Position numbers and translations under genes: made by a program. The notes below the pieces were generated by a model. The model had not been told where the DNA came from and did not search any database. It saw only the letters and a program-made list of their open reading frames with translations. From Candidatus Saccharimonadota bacterium (GTDB taxonomy: Bacteria > Patescibacteriota > Saccharimonadia > Saccharimonadales > UBA4665): a stretch of DNA of 9,605 nt. Each line of letters opens with the position of its first letter. Position 1 is the first letter of the stretch. This document shows, piece after piece, positions 1 to 6,110 of this stretch. The stretch is taken from assembly GCA_027314795.1 (NCBI GenBank), contig DAHVAE010000026.1:1-9605 (forward strand), given 5' to 3'.

Positions 1-13
1 ATTAAGGACCTAC

Positions 14-40
14 TCAACTTTGGTTTAACGCCAAAGTTGA
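14..40. repeat. Perfect 10-bp inverted repeat before the histidine kinase gene
   Basis: The arms TCAACTTTGG (14-23) and CCAAAGTTGA (31-40) are exactly complementary and separated by 7 nt. No T-run follows, so it is not a canonical intrinsic terminator. It lies directly upstream of a -10-like box at 42-47, over the expected -35 and spacer region. It could be an operator for a dimeric regulator or the 3'-end hairpin of a gene to the left of the window. The sequence alone does not decide. Confidence 0.7.
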
Positions 41-41
41 T

Positions 42-47
42 TACAAT
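42..47 (+). promoter_or_regulatory. Possible -10 box for the histidine kinase gene
   Basis: TACAAT sits 9 nt before the ATG at 57, so transcription would start only a few bases before the start codon or on it. The upstream hexamer at the right spacing (TTTGGT, 19-24) is a poor -35 match. There is no Shine-Dalgarno sequence before the ATG, which fits a leaderless or nearly leaderless mRNA. Confidence 0.35.
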
Positions 48-56
48 TAAGCTTAT

Positions 57-1163
57 ATGCCAACAACTCCAGTACCTCTAAATACACCCTCTGCCGAAGA
101 GAAACTTGACCAACGACTCAAGGCTCTTATTAACTCAATGTCTGATGCCGTTATTACGGTCGACGACAAGATAAAGATAGTTACCTATAACGCAGCGGCC
201 TTAAACATCCTTGATGTCAACACTATTAAAGTTGGCTCTAGATTAGATAAAGTCTTCAAGCCAGTAGACGCCAACAATAAGCCAGTCGATATAACTCAGG
301 TTGTAAGCAACGTCAAGCTTCCAATCTATAGTCGAGACTACAAGCTTAGATATGCCGATGACAGTATGATTAACCTCTACACCAGTATTGCTCCCGTTAG
401 ATTGGGTTATGGCCAAGAGGGCGCCAAAGGTTTTGTACTGTTACTTAGGGATATCACTAGAGAAAAGTCGCTAGAAGAAGAACGCGATGAATTTATTAGC
501 GTAGTTAGCCACGAACTTCGTACGCCAATTGCTATTACCGAAGGTAATATTGGCAACGCTGAATTTTTGGTTGAAAAGACTTCAGACTTAAGCCAAATTA
601 AACAAGCTCTAAAAGAAGCCCACTCTCAAGTCTTATTTCTTGCCGATATGATCAACGATCTCTCAACCCTATCAAGAGCCGAAAGAGGCACTTTAACAGT
701 CGAGGTAGAACCTATTAATGTTGTTGACCTAGTTAATGAGCTAGCTAATAACTACCTACCTGAATGTAAGGCCAAAAAACTCCAGCTTAAAGTTGATTTA
801 GATCCTCATCTTGAAGTGCTAAAATCTTCAAAACTTTACGTTAAAGAAATCCTCCAGAACTTTATAACTAACGCCATAAAATATACTACCGAGGGCTCTA
901 TCACAGTTAGCGCTAAATCAGAGGACAAGGCAGTCCGCTTTACGGTTTCAGACACTGGTATTGGTATTAGTAAAGGCGACCAAGAACGAGTCTTTGACAA
1001 ATTCTTTAGAAGTGAAGACTACCGCACTCGTCAAAGCAAGGGCACCGGTCTTGGCCTTTATGTAACAATGAAACTAACTAAATTAATCCACGCCAATATA
1101 TCTTTGAAGAGTGACTTAAATAAAGGCTCGACCTTTACAATTATTATCCCCGATCTTAAATAG
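57..1163 (+). CDS. Soluble PAS-domain sensor histidine kinase
   Basis: This is a 368-residue cytoplasmic sensor kinase of a two-component system. It should autophosphorylate on a histidine and pass the phosphate to a response regulator. An N-terminal PAS-like domain spans about residues 21-135 and a HisKA dimerisation domain about 140-210. The H box is SVVSHELRTP with the phospho-acceptor His152. The ATPase domain (about 250-367) carries the N box (N268 and N272), the G1 box DTGIGIS (from D299), an F box (FDKFF) and the G2 box GTGLGL (from G329). All catalytic motifs are intact. No transmembrane segment or signal peptide is visible, so the signal is probably sensed inside the cell or through a partner. 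No response regulator gene lies in the window; its partner may be to the left or elsewhere. The ATG has no Shine-Dalgarno sequence. The PAS ligand cannot be predicted. Confidence 0.93.
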   Translation: MPTTPVPLNTPSAEEKLDQRLKALINSMSDAVITVDDKIKIVTYNAAALNILDVNTIKVGSRLDKVFKPVDANNKPVDITQVVSNVKLPIYSRDYKLRYADDSMINLYTSIAPVRLGYGQEGAKGFVLLLRDITREKSLEEERDEFISVVSHELRTPIAITEGNIGNAEFLVEKTSDLSQIKQALKEAHSQVLFLADMINDLSTLSRAERGTLTVEVEPINVVDLVNELANNYLPECKAKKLQLKVDLDPHLEVLKSSKLYVKEILQNFITNAIKYTTEGSITVSAKSEDKAVRFTVSDTGIGISKGDQERVFDKFFRSEDYRTRQSKGTGLGLYVTMKLTKLIHANISLKSDLNKGSTFTIIIPDLK

Positions 1164-1190
1164 CTTGTTACCGCTTAACTTGATTTGTTG

Positions 1191-1199
1191 TGGTACTAT
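1191..1199 (+). promoter_or_regulatory. Extended -10 element for the phosphoribosyltransferase gene
   Basis: TGG followed by TACTAT matches the TGn extended -10 pattern. No -35 is visible. The expected transcription start, about 7 nt downstream, coincides with the GTG at 1206, so a leaderless transcript is possible. The site lies just after the histidine kinase stop, so the gene may also be read through from upstream. Confidence 0.4.
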
Positions 1200-1205
1200 T
1201 TACTG

Positions 1206-1775
1206 GTGCCGAGAGTTAACGGAGATCGGTTCCACTTGAGGGGTAGCGGTGTAGTCGTACCGATTAGTGAAATCAACAAACAAACAATAGTTCTTGCAAG
1301 TATTATCAGCAAAGAGTATGCCGAGAGTGGCCTAGAAGCACCTACTCTAGCTTTTGTAGCCGGATCGGCCTCGAACATCATCAGAATCATGCTAAAGACT
1401 ATGGGGATCTCCAATTCAAACTATCTCCACGTCGGCATCGAAAGGCTCCACGAAGAAGCAAGAACAAGTCTTAAAAGTCGTTTTAGCGACGGGCAACTAC
1501 CTTCCAAAAAGAACATAGTCGGTAAGCATATTGCAATTGTCGACATAGCCTGCTGGAGCGGCGACACTCTTAATTATGCTAAACGCAAGATAGAGGCACT
1601 CGGTCCGCTGTCATTAAAAACCGCAGTTGTCTATGACTCTATCCCCGCTAATGGCCAAGAAAGATCACTTGAGCCCGATTTCAGAGCCGTAAGGGATCCC
1701 GGGCTTGGTTATGTGACAACCGGCTGGGAATTTGAAGACAGAATAGCTATGCTAGAAATTGACCAACAACGCTAG
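1206..1775 (+). CDS. Hypoxanthine-phosphoribosyltransferase-like protein with altered PRPP loop
   Basis: This is a type I phosphoribosyltransferase-fold protein of about 189 residues. The pattern resembles hypoxanthine-guanine phosphoribosyltransferase: an N-terminal VVPISE segment, a PRPP-loop-like stretch IVDIACWSGDT (Asp113 counting from the GTG), then a strand KTAVVYD and a C-terminal GYVTTGWEFEDR segment. In the family the loop reads E/D-D-x-x-D-[ST]-G. Here the second acid is Ile and the catalytic-base position is Trp, so normal purine salvage activity is doubtful. It may act on another substrate or only bind nucleotides. The start is uncertain. The frame is open from TTG 1185; GTG 1206 sits where an extended -10 would start transcription; TTG 1236 has GGAG 11 nt upstream. 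It lies shortly after the kinase gene and converges on the glycosyltransferase with 11 bp between stops. Confidence 0.7.
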   Translation: MPRVNGDRFHLRGSGVVVPISEINKQTIVLASIISKEYAESGLEAPTLAFVAGSASNIIRIMLKTMGISNSNYLHVGIERLHEEARTSLKSRFSDGQLPSKKNIVGKHIAIVDIACWSGDTLNYAKRKIEALGPLSLKTAVVYDSIPANGQERSLEPDFRAVRDPGLGYVTTGWEFEDRIAMLEIDQQR

Positions 1776-1810
1776 TATAAAAGCCGTTATAGGGAGTTGT
1801 TTTGGCGGCT
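1776..1810 (-). terminator. Weak possible terminator for the glycosyltransferase gene
   Basis: Read on the minus strand, AGCCG (1810-1806) can pair with CGGCT (1786-1782) across a 19-nt loop, followed by TTTTATA. The stem is only 5 bp, overlaps the end of the gene and has a large loop. The T-tract placement between two convergent stops is the main support. Confidence 0.25.
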
Positions 1811-3298
1811 AGGCGCAACGACGCCCATAACAGGAATACAGACATTTCGACCTTTCCAGATTACCTCGCTAAACTCGTACTTCCACATTGAATAACGCAG
1901 TAGCCAAACGTCGCAGGCAAAGATTAACGGGTAGATAAATAAGCTAAGCCAGACGCTATGACCATATGTTAATTTAGTTATTTTATAAAATACATAACTA
2001 GCTATAAGTATATTAACTAGACTGACTGCCATAAGTAACCATTCCATCGTTATCAGTTCATATAAAAACAGACCAATAGGGGCTATAAAAACGACCAGCT
2101 CGGCAATGTTTAAGATGCTGACATTTTCTAGCCGTTGTTTTAATAATGGGTAACGTGTTCGTACAGCAGTCTCAAACTGCGCTGAATAGGTTTTAGTTGA
2201 ACTAAAGCCAAACTCTCGACCTAAACAAATAAAACTATAGCCATCATGCTTTTGGGCAGTTTGACGGGCAAAGTACCTTTCAGGAGTAATATCCCTCATT
2301 ACGGCCTTGAAGCTACCATTGTCTTTCAGCACTTTTCGGTCAATCAGCCAACCAGTACTTAATACTGGTGGCCTATTAAACGTTTTCCTTGGTAGCCCAA
2401 GTTCCCAAAGGTATCTAAGCGGCTGGATAAACAAGCCTAGAAACCGGCGTTCTGGTTCAGTGTTAATAGGCATAAAACTCATCATTGTCTTATGTTTGAC
2501 GAGTTTAAGTTCAACCATTTTTCTAAGCGTCTGTTTATCGAATCGAACGTCAACTCCACAAAACAAAATAACTTCACCATTGGCTTCATCTGCTAATTGC
2601 TCATAGGCAAAGTTCTTAGCCGTCCAAGAACCACTTGGCGGCGTACCTTCTAAAAAACGTACGCCATCGTGAGCAAATTGACGGATAATTTCAGGTGTTC
2701 TTTTCAGTTGGGAGCAATCATCCAAAACCAAGATCTCAAGCTTGGGATAGTCTGATGCAACTAAGCTAACTAAACATTCTTCGAGATCAACCGTTTCATT
2801 ACGAGCTGGTATGGCTACGGTTACCGCCGGCAGCTTTTTATCCTCAACAAATCCTTCTTTAAGTTTAGGCCTAGTCTTCACAAGCCCTCGCCTTAGTGAC
2901 ATAGCTACAATAATTAGCGCAATTAGCTCTATAGAGATAACTAGCGCCCACTTATCCCGGTAACTTATGTCAAATTTATTTATTAAGAAAGTAGCAGCTA
3001 AGACTAGTGCTTGGTAGCTAGGCAGGCTAATGCTCGACCTTAAAAATGAATGCCTTAGATAATCTAGCTGCTTACGGCCATCTATTAACTTAAAAAGGTT
3101 AAAGACTCTAAATACTGAAAAGTACATTAGCAGCAGCGCCCAAACAGACGGCCGCAAGTAAAAAACCAATAAAGAGTCTATGGTAATAAATGCAACTGAG
3201 ATGTATGTAACTATTTTCCTATAGCTACCACCTGGCAGATAACAGTCTGTAACCTCAAGTATCACAATCAGAAAAAGTGAAGCAACCAGCCAATACAT
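1787..3298 (-). CDS. Membrane-bound family 2 glycosyltransferase (CrtQ/HpnB-like)
   Basis: This 503-residue integral membrane enzyme should transfer a sugar from a nucleotide-sugar donor at the cytoplasmic face, probably to a lipid or other hydrophobic acceptor. About five hydrophobic segments lie in residues 1-135. The GT-A domain (about 157-370) begins VTVAIPARNE, has LDD (192-194) for donor binding, SWTAKN (224-229), and a DXD-like GVD ending at Asp250 in place of the usual DAD. About three membrane segments follow (396-465). The tail VIWKGR (479-484) resembles the closing W-[RK]-G-R motif of CrtQ/HpnB-type glycosyltransferases. The usual Q/RxxRW motif is weak (RTRYP). The acceptor and sugar cannot be told from sequence. 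The ATG at 3298 lies 6 nt after an extended -10 box with no Shine-Dalgarno sequence, suggesting leaderless translation. The gene stands alone between convergent and divergent neighbours. Confidence 0.85.
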   Translation of the reverse strand: MYWLVASLFLIVILEVTDCYLPGGSYRKIVTYISVAFITIDSLLVFYLRPSVWALLLMYFSVFRVFNLFKLIDGRKQLDYLRHSFLRSSISLPSYQALVLAATFLINKFDISYRDKWALVISIELIALIIVAMSLRRGLVKTRPKLKEGFVEDKKLPAVTVAIPARNETVDLEECLVSLVASDYPKLEILVLDDCSQLKRTPEIIRQFAHDGVRFLEGTPPSGSWTAKNFAYEQLADEANGEVILFCGVDVRFDKQTLRKMVELKLVKHKTMMSFMPINTEPERRFLGLFIQPLRYLWELGLPRKTFNRPPVLSTGWLIDRKVLKDNGSFKAVMRDITPERYFARQTAQKHDGYSFICLGREFGFSSTKTYSAQFETAVRTRYPLLKQRLENVSILNIAELVVFIAPIGLFLYELITMEWLLMAVSLVNILIASYVFYKITKLTYGHSVWLSLFIYPLIFACDVWLLRYSMWKYEFSEVIWKGRNVCIPVMGVVAPSRQNNSL

Positions 3299-3304
3299 AA
3301 TTTA

Positions 3305-3313
3305 ACTATACCA
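3305..3313 (-). promoter_or_regulatory. Extended -10 promoter of the glycosyltransferase gene
   Basis: The minus strand reads TGG-TATAGT. There is no recognisable -35. The expected transcription start falls on the A of the ATG at 3298, giving a leaderless mRNA. It is divergent from the secE promoter, and its -10 is nearly a mirror image of that promoter's -10 (ACTATACCAA against TTGGTATACT). Confidence 0.55.
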
Positions 3314-3327
3314 ACATTTTAGTCTTG

Positions 3328-3357
3328 TTGACGCTTAAACACGGTTCTTGGTATACT
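3328..3357 (+). promoter_or_regulatory. Strong promoter of the secE-nusG-rplK-rplA operon
   Basis: TTGACG (3328-3333), an 18-bp spacer and TATACT (3352-3357) preceded by TGG (3349-3351) match the consensus at -35, -10 and extended -10. The expected start is near 3364, which leaves a leader of about 47 nt before the secE start codon. It is the best vegetative promoter in the window, as expected for ribosomal protein genes. Confidence 0.8.
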
Positions 3358-3367
3358 TGACATATTG

Positions 3368-3392
3368 GCCTACAAAATATGTAGGCTTTTTT
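3368..3392 (+). terminator. Terminator-like hairpin in the secE-nusG leader
   Basis: GCCTACA (3368-3374) and TGTAGGC (3380-3386) form a perfect 7-bp stem with a 5-nt loop, followed by six T residues (3387-3392). It lies between the operon promoter and the secE ribosome binding site. No plus-strand gene upstream needs it: the neighbour on the left is divergent. It is therefore either an attenuator or 5' stabilising hairpin of this operon, or a block to stray upstream transcription. On the minus strand no T-run follows the stem. Confidence 0.6.
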
Positions 3393-3410
3393 AAGTTTAG
3401 GGAGGATACT

Positions 3411-3827
3411 TTGGCAGAAAACAGTAGCCAGCCTAAAAAGCGTCGGTTAAAAGACCCTGAGACTTTTAGGGAACGAGCTATTAAGGCAAGCGATGAAATT
3501 GAAAAGCCAAAGCGTAGACAAAAGCTTAATTGGCCAGGTAGCACCCTTAAAGCCATCTTTAGCCCAATCTCAAAAGCTTTTCATCAACTTAAAACGGTTA
3601 AGCAGCTCAAGCCTTTGTTTGTCTTCCTAGCTTTAATAGGCCGAATAATTTTTCCAAAATATGTACGGACTAGTTTTGAAGAACTCAAGAAGGTCACCTG
3701 GCCCTCTTTTAAACAAAGTCGAAAATTAACTTATGCTGTCCTAGTCTTCGCCATCGTCTTCGGTGCCTCAGTAGCTTTAGTTGACTGGGGTCTAGGTAAG
3801 ATATTTAAACATCTACTTTTAAAGTAA
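3411..3827 (+). CDS. secE: Preprotein translocase subunit SecE, with basic N-terminal extension
   Basis: SecE clamps the SecY channel in the cytoplasmic membrane. I chose the TTG at 3411 because GGAGG (3401-3405) lies 5 nt before it. The frame stays open upstream to a TTG at 3348, but that codon lies within the promoter. The resulting protein has 138 residues. The family signature is near the C-terminus: an amphipathic segment with EELKKVTWPS (about 90-99), followed by a membrane helix (about 107-125). This is a single-helix SecE core. It is preceded by about 80 residues rich in Lys, Arg, Pro and Ser, with a further short hydrophobic stretch at about 68-81. Bacterial SecE proteins with one membrane helix are usually nearer 60-70 residues, so the extension is unusual. 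It is first gene of an operon with nusG, whose ribosome binding site overlaps the secE stop. Confidence 0.93.
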   Translation: MAENSSQPKKRRLKDPETFRERAIKASDEIEKPKRRQKLNWPGSTLKAIFSPISKAFHQLKTVKQLKPLFVFLALIGRIIFPKYVRTSFEELKKVTWPSFKQSRKLTYAVLVFAIVFGASVALVDWGLGKIFKHLLLK

Positions 3828-3837
3828 GGAGAAAAGT

Positions 3838-4386
3838 ATGCCAGCAACAAAACGTTATGACACCACTAAACAATGGTACGCCATTCATACCTATAGCGGC
3901 TATGAAGAAAAGGTTTCTGAGAGTATTCGTCAACGTGCCGACTCGCTCGACATGGGAGATAAGATCTTCCAGGTACTAGTACCTAAAGAAAAGATGATTG
4001 AGATTAAAAACGGTAAACGCCGAGTGGTTGAAAAGCGTATTTTCCAGGGCTATGTATTAGTTCAGATGAAGTTATCTGAAGACGCCTGGTTCATCGTCAG
4101 AAACACTCCGTCTGTGACTGGTTTTGTTGGTAGTGGTAGTGACCCAACTCCAATTGACCAAGAAGAAATCGAAAAGATTCAAAAGCGAATGGGCTTAGAG
4201 CAGCCCAAGCACAAGATTGACTTTAAGCTTGGTGAAGTAGTCAATATCATTGACGGCCCATTTAAAGGCTTCGACGGTTCGATTAACGACATCGACGTTC
4301 AAAAAGGTAAACTTAAAGTACTCGTTAACATGTTCGGCCGTGAAACGCCCGTTGAGCTAGATTCCTTGCAGGTTAAAAGAGTCTAG
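3838..4386 (+). CDS. nusG: Transcription termination/antitermination factor NusG
   Basis: NusG binds the clamp of elongating RNA polymerase and links it to Rho or to the leading ribosome. The protein has 182 residues, the normal length. The NGN domain spans about 10-115, with KQWYAIHTYSGYE at its start and the RIFQGYVLVQM strand pair, ending near PTPIDQEE. The C-terminal KOW domain (about 129-180) carries GEVVNIIDGPFKGFDGSI. No insertion or loss is seen. The ATG is preceded by TAAGGAG (3825-3831), which includes the secE stop, so the two genes are probably translationally coupled. A 46-nt gap separates it from rplK. Confidence 0.98.
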   Translation: MPATKRYDTTKQWYAIHTYSGYEEKVSESIRQRADSLDMGDKIFQVLVPKEKMIEIKNGKRRVVEKRIFQGYVLVQMKLSEDAWFIVRNTPSVTGFVGSGSDPTPIDQEEIEKIQKRMGLEQPKHKIDFKLGEVVNIIDGPFKGFDGSINDIDVQKGKLKVLVNMFGRETPVELDSLQVKRV

Positions 4387-4432
4387 ACTTAAGAGGTAGA
4401 TTAAGATATATTAAATCGACTAAAGGACAGAT

Positions 4433-4864
4433 ATGGCAAATAAGAAAGTAGTAGCTAATTTAAAAATGAAGATCAGAGCCGGCCAAGCTAACGCCGGGCC
4501 GCCAGTTGGTAGTACACTAGGTCAATACGGTGTTAATATGATGGACTTTGTAAACCCATTTAACGACGCCACTAAAGATATGCAGGGCGCTTTGGTAACA
4601 GCTCACATTGCCATATATGAAGATAGGACCATGAGTTTTAGGGTAGTTGGTGCGCCAACAGATGATTTAATTCGAGCTAAACTTGGTATAGATAAAGGTT
4701 CAGGCCGGCCAAATAGTGAGAAAATTGTTAAGAAATTATCCGACCAGGCTCTAACCGAAATTGCAGAAACTAAAGCTAAAGACATGAATACGGAAGATAT
4801 CGCAGCTGTTAAGAAGATAGTAGCCGGTACAGCCAGAAGTATGGGCGTAGAGGTCGAAGGATAA
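4433..4864 (+). CDS. rplK: 50S ribosomal protein L11
   Basis: L11 binds the GTPase-associated region of 23S rRNA at the stalk base and takes part in factor binding. The 143-residue length is normal. The N-terminal domain has KMKIRAGQANAGPPVGSTLGQ and GVNMMDFVNPFNDATK. The rRNA-binding C-terminal domain (about 70-143) includes the DKGSGRPN segment and ends with TARSMGVEVEG. The conserved Pro-rich loop departs from the common ANPAPPVGPALGQ at four residues (AG for PA, ST for PA). AAGGA (4423-4427) lies 5 nt before the ATG. The gap from nusG (4387-4432) holds only a weak imperfect hairpin. The start of rplA follows 3 nt after the stop. Confidence 0.98.
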   Translation: MANKKVVANLKMKIRAGQANAGPPVGSTLGQYGVNMMDFVNPFNDATKDMQGALVTAHIAIYEDRTMSFRVVGAPTDDLIRAKLGIDKGSGRPNSEKIVKKLSDQALTEIAETKAKDMNTEDIAAVKKIVAGTARSMGVEVEG

Positions 4865-4867
4865 GCC

Positions 4868-5848
4868 ATGCCAGTATCTAAACAACAACTAATTAATGAC
4901 GCCAAGAAGCTAGGTCTAGTTGTCGAACCGTCAATGAAGATGGCAGACCTTCGCCTGATGATCAAAGCCGCTACTGACAAAAAACCAGCAAAAGAGACTC
5001 CTGAAGTAAAATCTGAAAACATAGAAGACACTGTAGCTAAAGCCGGCAAAAGAAGTGCTAAGGCTATTAAGGGGGCCGTAGACCAAGCCGCCAAGAAAAT
5101 CAAGACCGAAGAACTTAAAACAGCGCAAGCTAAGCCAGCTCAAAAGCCTATAAGATCAAAACTCGAGAGAAGATCTAAGGGTTACAAAAAAGCTGCAGCC
5201 AAGCTTGAAGCCAATAAACTATATGCTCTTGACGAAGCTATCTCCTTAGCTAAAACTACTTCACCGGTTAAATTTGATGCCAGTGTCGAATTACATATAA
5301 ATTTAAGTGTCGATCCAAGGCAAGCCGATCAAAACATCCGAGACATAGTCGTATTACCTGCAGGTAACGGTAAAACCCTGAGGATTGCCACTCTTTCAGA
5401 CGACCCCAAAACAGCCCAGGCGGCTGGTGCTGATCTTGCAGGTGGTGATGAATTAATCGCTCAAATAGATAAAGGGGTTATAGACTTCGACATACTGATA
5501 GCTACCCCCAACTTTATGCCAAAACTCGGAAAATATGCTAGAGTACTTGGCCCTAAAGGTCTAATGCCTAATCCAAAGAGCGGTACGGTAACTAACGATA
5601 TTAAAAAAGCAATAACTGATGCCAAAGGCGGAAGAGTTGAATATCGTGTCGATTCAGCCGGTATAGTTCACTTAGCAATCGGCAAAGTTAGCTTTGAAAC
5701 AACAGGCCTCAAAGATAACGTTATGGCCATAATTACCAGCATCAGAGCCAATAAACCTTCATCAGTTAAAAGTAACTACTTTAAAGCTGTTTATTTAACC
5801 AACACCATGGGGCCTTCCATAAATGTCGACCTCGCTAGTTTAGACTAA
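4868..5848 (+). CDS. rplA: 50S ribosomal protein L1 with about 100-residue N-terminal extension
   Basis: L1 forms the mobile stalk at the ribosomal E site and in many bacteria represses its own operon. This protein has 326 residues; typical bacterial L1 is near 230. The L1 core starts near residue 101 and carries the signature [16 protein letters not shown] (about 227-242), [12 protein letters not shown] (257-268), GKVSFE (272-277) and TMGPS (313-317). Residues 3-35 ([13 protein letters not shown], then [11 protein letters not shown]) look like a SAP or Rho-N helix-loop-helix, a small nucleic-acid-binding fold. A Lys/Ala-rich, probably disordered linker covers about 36-100. The start is firm: AAGGA (4857-4861) lies 6 nt before the ATG, and the N-terminal residues share the codon style of the rest. 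It is the last gene of the operon; no rplJ follows. Confidence 0.96.
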   Translation: MPVSKQQLINDAKKLGLVVEPSMKMADLRLMIKAATDKKPAKETPEVKSENIEDTVAKAGKRSAKAIKGAVDQAAKKIKTEELKTAQAKPAQKPIRSKLERRSKGYKKAAAKLEANKLYALDEAISLAKTTSPVKFDASVELHINLSVDPRQADQNIRDIVVLPAGNGKTLRIATLSDDPKTAQAAGADLAGGDELIAQIDKGVIDFDILIATPNFMPKLGKYARVLGPKGLMPNPKSGTVTNDIKKAITDAKGGRVEYRVDSAGIVHLAIGKVSFETTGLKDNVMAIITSIRANKPSSVKSNYFKAVYLTNTMGPSINVDLASLD

Positions 5849-5892
5849 AGACTCCAGATAATGGTTAGTTCTATTTAAAAGATAATCACGCT

Positions 5893-5926
5893 GCTTGCTG
5901 TAGACTTTAGTAAGCTTTTACTTTTA
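5893..5926 (+). terminator. Intrinsic terminator of the secE-rplA operon
   Basis: GCTTGCT (5893-5899) pairs with AGTAAGC (5909-5915), a 7-bp stem with one G-U pair and a 9-nt loop, followed by TTTTACTTTTAT. It lies 44 nt after the rplA stop and just before a convergent gene, which is where the operon should end. Confidence 0.55.
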
Positions 5927-6110
5927 TCTCAAAAAGTTTTGAACCATCTTCGAGGCTAACTTATCGTTATGGAGCAGCATATTCTGGTTATCTAAAATTG
6001 CGGCAACATTTACCTCAAGCATGCATCTCAATATTTTAAGGCTGCTGGCATATAAGTATTTTTTTCAACAGTAGTGACGGTCTTAAAGCCCGAACTGTAG
6101 TTGCATTCAT
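5924..6110 (-). pseudogene. Possible small frameshifted reading frame after the lysyltransferase gene
   Basis: On the minus strand an ATG (6110-6108) overlaps the TGA of the upstream gene as ATGA, an arrangement typical of coupled translation. It begins MNATTVRALRPSLLLKK and would end after 24 residues at 6036. The frame lies on a run of seven A (6065-6059). If one A is skipped or missing, the frame continues YLYASSLKILRCMLEVN and so on, to a TAA at 5926-5924, giving 61 residues. I recognise no family. It may be a decayed gene, a base-call error in the homopolymer, a slippage site, or chance. It also occupies most of the 258-bp gap after rplA. Confidence 0.22.

Noticed and set aside
1..81. 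Open frame from the left edge ending at TAA 79-81, overlapping the kinase start
   Set aside because: It is only 26 codons, runs through the inverted repeat and has no recognisable family pattern. The other two frames stop at 3-5 and 26-28, so the upstream gene may equally end there.
3379..3384. ATG directly followed by TAG (start-stop pair) in the secE leader hairpin
   Set aside because: No ribosome binding site precedes it and the arrangement is expected often by chance.
3348..3410. Upstream extension of secE from a TTG at 3348
   Set aside because: It would start inside the promoter, upstream of the expected transcription start, and would cross the leader hairpin; the TTG at 3411 has a strong ribosome binding site.
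4387..4432. Possible L1 autoregulatory site or internal promoter before rplK
   Set aside because: There is a weak imperfect hairpin (4399-4417) and AT-rich sequence resembling a -10, but no clear match to the L1 binding site and no acceptable -35.
4603..5103. 166-codon open frame on the minus strand
   Set aside because: It lies antisense to the certain genes rplK and rplA, which account for the codon pattern, and the translation shows no known family.
5928..5942. TCAAAA and TTTTGA inverted repeat
   Set aside because: The loop would be only 2 nt and the arms are all A/T apart from two pairs, so a stable hairpin is unlikely.
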